Below, piece by piece: positions 58,927 through 64,000 of a stretch of DNA of 64,000 nucleotides; the stretch's first letter is position 1, and every line of letters starts with the position of its first letter. The stretch is from Larix kaempferi (Eukaryota > Streptophyta > Pinopsida > Pinales > Pinaceae): positions 186,001 to 250,000 of the forward strand of contig BSBM01001931.1 of the NCBI GenBank assembly GCA_027924585.1. Direction: 5' to 3'. The notes under the pieces are model-generated. The model made no database searches. It saw nothing but the letters and a program-made list of their open reading frames with translations, and was not told where the DNA came from. Made by a program: the position numbers and the translations under genes.

Positions 58927-61626
58927 GACTTTTCCTAGGTTTCTAGTAGGACATTGTTGGAATCTCTACAACATAGTCTTAATGATTCAACTAAAAATTT
59001 CATCGGTTCAACCATTTTTGGCTAAGAGATAGGCCTTGTCAAGTATTTCTTTATATTGTCTATCACTGTTTTGAATTTCTGCATGTTTTCGTTATATTAT
59101 TAAGTTCTTGAAAGTATACACATGGAATCTTTGGCGTATGTGTTGTATAGCTTCGCTGGGATTCAGCTTGTTTTCAGCGTCTTATAGGTTAATTGGCGGG
59201 CAAGGGTTGGAATAAGGAAATCAGGTTGGGAGCTTTTCCGGGCGTTCTCGAAGAGCTCGATTCCCATCGACAAAGTCATGATCAGACTGGCATAGACTGC
59301 TGATGGATTGTGGTCTGGACGAGGCGCCATCCGACGAATCCGACGAATCCGACGAATGAAGGAGTGCTGAAACCATTGCTCGAATTACGATTCCAATAAC
59401 CATTTCGATCATCGTCCCGCATCTGTGGAATCCGGAGAACAAGAAGTGTTGAAACCATTGCTCAGGTAGTTTTGAAACCATTGTTCAGTTTTGTTTGTTT
59501 TATCTTTGAATCAATTAGAAATTTTGTGAATCAGGGAAGACATCCGTTGTGAAGCGTCATCTTACTGGGAGTTTGAGAAGACATTATACGACTGTGAGTA
59601 TAAGATTTGTATAACATTTTTATACTCTGTCTCATGCAATATTTTGTTCGGAGGTTTTGTTTTGTTTTTTTAACTAACTCCCATGCAATAAATACTAGTA
59701 TTTATGTTCAGAGGGTTCTGTTATTTTTTATTAGACTCTCATGCAATGAAAACCTAAAACCAACTATATTTTGTTCAAAGAGTTTTGTTGCTGGATGTTC
59801 AGATGTTATTTGAGGGTTTTGTTATTTTTTATTTGAATCCCCAATACAGTTACAATTGAATTAGTTGGTATTTAGATTAAATATAAATAGCTCAACACCT
59901 TAATATAAATAACTAAAATTTTGAGGTCATGTTAAATTTGATATGCTCAACACGTGCTCCTCTCACTATATCTAGTCTTTTGAAGTAACCATTGCCTTTC
60001 CTATAAGCTGGCTCCAGCTCCTATATTTTCGTTAAAAGTTTTCATGCACAGAGGTGTCCTTTGTTTAGCTCAGCCTAACACAATAGTGCACAAATAACCT
60101 TTATTTCACTAAGTATAAGGATTTTTACTCTCTAGACGAGATTACAAAACCTGAACATAAAGGTTTTCATTATCCACACCTGAAAGGGCTTTTCAGCCAT
60201 TTCTAAAGCTGGCATGTGACGGCCTCTGAAAACTGACTTTAATTCTCTATTAAAAACTCCAGATTAACAAAACTAAAGAAGCAATAACACTGCCATTAAA
60301 CACCAACACTGCTATTAACGGGTTCAATCCTTGCTCCCTCTAAAACCAGCACTATTCGACTCCACTTCTCATGTAACCACTTCAAGCCATTCATCTTCAT
60401 CGTAAATCATCAACATTATCATCAAAATCATCAACATTATCATCGTATTCATCTTCATCGAACTCCTCTAATTCATCTTCTTCGTAATTTGGATCTCTTT
60501 GTGCACTTTCGATCTCTAATTCATGGAAAAACTAAACGTTGACATGATGGAAAAAAAAATGGAGAACCTTACAAACCAATTGACCAACTAGCTTAATGCT
60601 TAAATAGACATAATATTGTTCCCAGACAACATAAAAAAATGGTTTCACTTAGGTTGAGATCCTATATTTGAATCCATACATGCAACCACAACTCCAACAT
60701 GTAGATATGGCATCCCAATAAATACAAGAGGTAGAAATCCAAATCCCTAGAAACACTATATCTTTTGGATCAAATGTATTTTTTTAATACCTTGATAAAT
60801 TTTTTTAATACCTTGATAAATAAAAGAGTAAGCAACAAAAAACATATGATTAATAAATATTGTCAAATAGTAAATCTTTTGAAAGAACTTCACAGAGAAT
60901 TGATTTGACTTTTAATAGAAGTTAATTATGACTGCTAGATACAGTCTAGCATTCTTTTATTGTGAAGAACTGATGCTCGATGCCAAATCTCATTTGAACG
61001 GATCAAACCCATTTTGTATTTACTATGCATTCACGGTTAGCATATAAGAGTTTTAATTCCCAACTAAAATGAACTTTTAGTCGGTAGGAATTTATTCCAT
61101 CGAGGTTTAGGTGCCCCTACGATTGATTTCGAACTAATCAAAGAGAAGAAAATAAATTAAGCAAGCATTGTTGGTATTTTAAGATGCACACTAGAAATCA
61201 TAGCAGTTAATTGGTCCATTGATTCTCTGTCATATTCTGACTATTCTTGAATTCAACCTAATAAAATTAGGTTGAACAAATTCACCAATGGTTCTACGTT
61301 TGGATTGAGAAACTATGGATTCGTTGAGCAAACAAATAGAAGTTAATATTCGAAGACAACCTGTTCAGATGAAACTGTGGATGTTTTGGGTTTTCATTCT
61401 TGATCCTTGTCCTAAACAAAAATGCTCAAAGATTAGTATTTAAATCGTATTTTCTACTTCCGTTAAAGTTCACACATTTAATTGCTCACGCCCCTTTTTA
61501 TATATATATATAATAGAAACAACTGACAAACACTTACACTCAGCATTTTAAGTCATTCGGTCATTATCAAATGCATATTTAAACTGACAGTGTAACTTAT
61601 TAACCAGAAGTTGGTGCTTTGTGCAC
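58927..61626. other. Low-copy non-coding stretch, copy B
   Basis: Counterpart of 4,696-7,255, with small indels: an extra 9-base GACGAATCC unit near 59,340, a rearranged CATCAACATTATCATC repeat near 60,410, a 27-base duplication near 60,790, and a much shorter (TA)n at about 61,499. No gene recognised. Confidence 0.6.
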
Positions 61627-61989
61627 TCCAGCCATAGGAACGCTCTGTAAATTTAAGCACATACACCACTATGTACTGGGTATCCTGCGACAAAAGCGTG
61701 CAGTCGATTTGACTGAAGACATCGAACCACCAAACCAGTTTTAACTGAGCAAGAACCCCAAATCTGAAACCACAACATGGATCTCTAGGGTTTAACGTAG
61801 AATTTTACAATGATGATAATAATAACAGTGGGATTGATATCCAAACCTGGAGTCGTCTCCCGAAACTGGCCAATTCCAATAGTGTCGGTCGTTGCCCTAT
61901 GCGATTGTTAATTCTGTGGCAGACAACATGTATCTGATCTTCCCTGTGGATCGTTCCAGCCAAAATCTCTGTTCTTTTTGGTTCCACAA
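61627..61989 (-). pseudogene. PP2/Nictaba-like lectin fragment, copy B
   Basis: Exon 1 61,989-61,847, intron 61,846-61,764 (83 bp, same GT and AG ends), exon 2 61,763-61,627. The joined frame reads as in A with small changes (FGVLAQLKLVWWFDVFSQID, then CTLLSQDTQYIVVYV). Frame and splice sites survive in both copies despite about 3% divergence around them. The second half of the domain is missing here too. Confidence 0.72.
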
Positions 61990-62940
61990 GAATATAAATT
62001 AATGAATGAAGCAAGCAATGGCAGGAAGCAACACGAGACTCTGCATTTCATGTAATGGCAGGAAGCAACGACAACAATTATCAGACGAGACTCTGCATTT
62101 CATGAAACAAGTGTTTTGGGTTTTCATATAAATAGTTTACCCAGATTAAATTTAAATAGTTGAATTAGATTAATGGGTTGTTTTTCCCAATTGGCTGTCC
62201 TGAGAACTATTCCCATATGGGTTGTTTTTGCCAATTGGCTTGCAGAATATTTTATAGAACTTTGAAGAAGGATTTCCTCTTATGTTTATTAAAGAAAATA
62301 GATTCTTTATTAAAGAAAATAGATTTAATATATATTAAATAAAATATAATAATGGTGCAAACGAAAGATTGAGGTAGGTTATAAATTCTGATTTTTTAAA
62401 ATTTTTTTTACACACCATTTTATGGCATTATATGATATGATATTGTTTACTTATTTTCATTTAAAAGTTGATTATGATCCATCCTCATAAAAATTTTCAT
62501 TTAAAAGTTGATTATGATCAATCTTCATGAAAATTTACTGAGTGCATATTGATTAGATTCTTTCACCGTGGTGAGAACTGTCTTGATTAAATTCATAAAT
62601 AAAGCCAACCATTTTCCTAGGGTTCATCTGGAACCATGCCATGGGTATCTTATCATTTTTCTTTCTTATGATTTGTTTCGGTGTTTTATTTAAGAAGAAT
62701 CATACCAACTAAAAACACTTACAACCTTACTTCTCCATCAATGTAAGAAAGTGGGGTAATCACCTTACTTCTCCATCGATGTAAGAAAGTGGGGTAATCA
62801 TTGTACCAGATCAATAGGTTGATCTGATGAAGCTTATGAGACTAATAGGTTTTCAGGGTCTGTAACTAAAATAAAATATTTGGGTTTTCACAACCTGCTG
62901 GATCCAATGGAAACAGGGTCTCAGCATTAATTAGTGAAAT
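61990..62940. other. AT-rich non-coding stretch, copy B
   Basis: Counterpart of 7,619-9,247, shorter by about 470 bases where A has 8,053-8,524. Contains two 40-bp TCATTTAAAAGTTGATTATG units and a private duplication of about 45 bases (CTTACTTCTCCATC, 62,727 and 62,764). Confidence 0.6.
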
Positions 62941-62947
62941 TTGTGAG

Positions 62948-63139
62948 ATGTCAGATCAATGTCGGAGCAATCCATTTTTGTCAATGTTATCACGAAGCTT
63001 TGGCCGGAAGAATTTCGAGTTTCATCGCTGCTATCGGCCAAACTCAAATAACAAGGCTGACGCGTATCGGAAAAATTTGAATTATTACTGTCAGCCAATC
63101 TCAAACTATTATGCCGCAAACTTGAATTATTACATCTAA
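62948..63139 (+). CDS. Unknown reading frame, 63 codons
   Basis: Reads MSDQCRSNPFLSMLSRSFGR, then basic and Asn/Tyr-rich sequence ending in YYAANLNYYI. Copy A has a deletion of about 36 bases inside it (after NPF) that keeps or disturbs the frame. Nothing recognised; it may be non-coding. Confidence 0.15.
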   Translation: MSDQCRSNPFLSMLSRSFGRKNFEFHRCYRPNSNNKADAYRKNLNYYCQPISNYYAANLNYYI

Positions 63140-63260
63140 GTCCCTCCTAAGATTTGAAAATACACCGAGCGAAATAGATAGAAAGTGGTGGTGGTGGGTG
63201 ATTATGCCCTGTATGGATGTCTACCTAGAAATTTGTTGCTAAAAAAATCGTTTTGAGGGC

Positions 63261-63467
63261 TTGGATATGGATTTTGGTGAAGGTTCCTTCTATTGTTTTA
63301 CAATTAGACATATTGAGCAAAGCATTATGCGTTTCAACACAAAAGAGGGCATGGACTTCTTTGTTGCATTGTTAGAGGATATGGAGAAAGACAACACTAA
63401 CTACGCTTGCTTAGTTAACCGTGGGTCGGATATTTTATTGGTGTCGCGGAATCAATTCTATGGATAA
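63261..63467 (+). CDS. Unknown reading frame, 68 codons, conserved in both copies
   Basis: Counterpart of 9,523-9,717; it differs mainly in the tail (SDILLVSRNQFYG), where A has lost about 35 bases. Followed 94 bases later by the next conserved frame. Confidence 0.3.
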   Translation: MDMDFGEGSFYCFTIRHIEQSIMRFNTKEGMDFFVALLEDMEKDNTNYACLVNRGSDILLVSRNQFYG

Positions 63468-63560
63468 ATTACACTGTGGCATCTAGTGAATTTTGTTGGA
63501 TAAAAACACTGCTAAACTGAAAGGGATCGAAACAATAATGCTATTTTTTTCTGAAATATA

Positions 63561-63848
63561 ATGGATTGGAGTAGTTCGGACATAGATGTATGGAGCCAAC
63601 AAATTCTATGGAGTGGCAGTTTTGAAATTTGTAGACAAATCTTGCAACTGTTGGAGGACGATAGTGATACTCTTAATTCTCTTCAATTCCTACAGGAAAA
63701 ATATCAGCTTTATCTAGAGTTGAAGGAGCAATTTATTAGCCGCCATACCACTCATTCGTTGATTGTTGCGCATGCAGTTGTTGACTCAATTTGTCAAGAT
63801 GTGATTTCCATTGGACAAAAAGGATTCTCTATGAATATGGGAATGTAA
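63561..63848 (+). CDS. Unknown helical protein frame, 95 codons, intact in copy B
   Basis: ATG 63,561: MDWSSSDIDVWSQQILWSGS, then FEICRQILQLLEDDSDTL, LQFLQEKYQLYLELKEQFIS and IVAHAVVDSICQDVIS. It is probably helical. The copy A counterpart has TAA at codon 14. Family unknown; could be the last exon of a larger gene whose other exons lie upstream. Confidence 0.35.
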   Translation: MDWSSSDIDVWSQQILWSGSFEICRQILQLLEDDSDTLNSLQFLQEKYQLYLELKEQFISRHTTHSLIVAHAVVDSICQDVISIGQKGFSMNMGM

Positions 63849-64000
63849 TTACGAACGAGCGAAACTTCAACCTGAGATTTCCATGGGAGTTAAACCCTCA
63901 AACATCTCAGCTGTAGAACAACCAAGGAGTAATAGAAGAACCGAGGAATAATAGGAGAAGGATGTAGAGGTTTGTTGTTGAAAAAGTAATTTATAAGGCT
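63849..64000. other. Non-coding end of window
   Basis: Matches 10,080-10,231; no feature recognised. Confidence 0.5.

Larger units (their letters stand above)
54165..64000. repeat. Segmental duplication, right copy (B)
   Basis: Matches 1-10,231 in order and orientation (see that entry); the offset falls from about 54.1 kb at the LTR to 53.8 kb at the window end because of indels. It ends at the window edge. Differences from A include a 239-bp tandem duplication (57,321-57,798), a tandem duplication inside the isomerase pseudogene, and loss of about 470 bp near 62,415. Confidence 0.93.

Overview
The window looks like intergenic, repeat-dominated nuclear DNA of a large-genome land plant, possibly a gymnosperm. 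Evidence seen: Ty1/Copia and Ty3/Gypsy LTR elements primed by initiator tRNA-Met, a plant-type LINE reverse transcriptase, broken pieces of typical plant genes (subtilase, peroxisomal enoyl-CoA isomerase, PP2/Nictaba lectin with a correctly spliced intron), and very long pyrimidine microsatellites. The species cannot be fixed from the sequence. I see no intact host gene.

Layout. (1) 1-10,231 is the left copy (A) of a segmental duplication. It starts in the 3' end of a Copia element (tandem repeats, polypurine tract, LTR to 1,427), then a minus-strand LINE fragment, AT-rich DNA, a subtilase fragment, an enoyl-CoA isomerase pseudogene, a PP2 pseudogene and two unknown conserved reading frames. 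(2) 10,232-12,390 is AT-rich, with a 220-bp tandem repeat and a hairpin-rich GC island. (3) 12,390-45,633 is one giant, almost G-free pyrimidine array of (CT)n joined to AAACCCCTAACCCCCAAT-like cores, organised in higher-order repeats of about 0.96, 1.9, 3.16 and 6 kb. Two retroelements break it: a 3'-truncated Gypsy element (28,748 to about 33,595) and a complete, very young, minus-strand Copia element (35,705-43,058; 5-bp target duplication AACAC). (4) 45,634-48,418 is low-copy AT-rich sequence. (5) 48,419-55,515 is a full-length plus-strand Copia element of a related family. (6) 55,516-64,000 is the right copy (B), matching A with small indels; the repeat distance is about 54 kb.

The two complete Copia elements share one unusual plan: LTR and PBS, a long leader with no recognisable gag, protease or integrase, then only the end of reverse transcriptase plus RNase H, then a kilobase or more of short tandem repeats, then PPT and LTR. 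They look like one non-autonomous lineage that is mobilised in trans; the minus-strand copy has LTRs differing at only 4 of 646 positions. This, the higher-order telomere-like pyrimidine array, and the Gypsy polyprotein with 12 in-frame stops but no frameshift are the most notable points.
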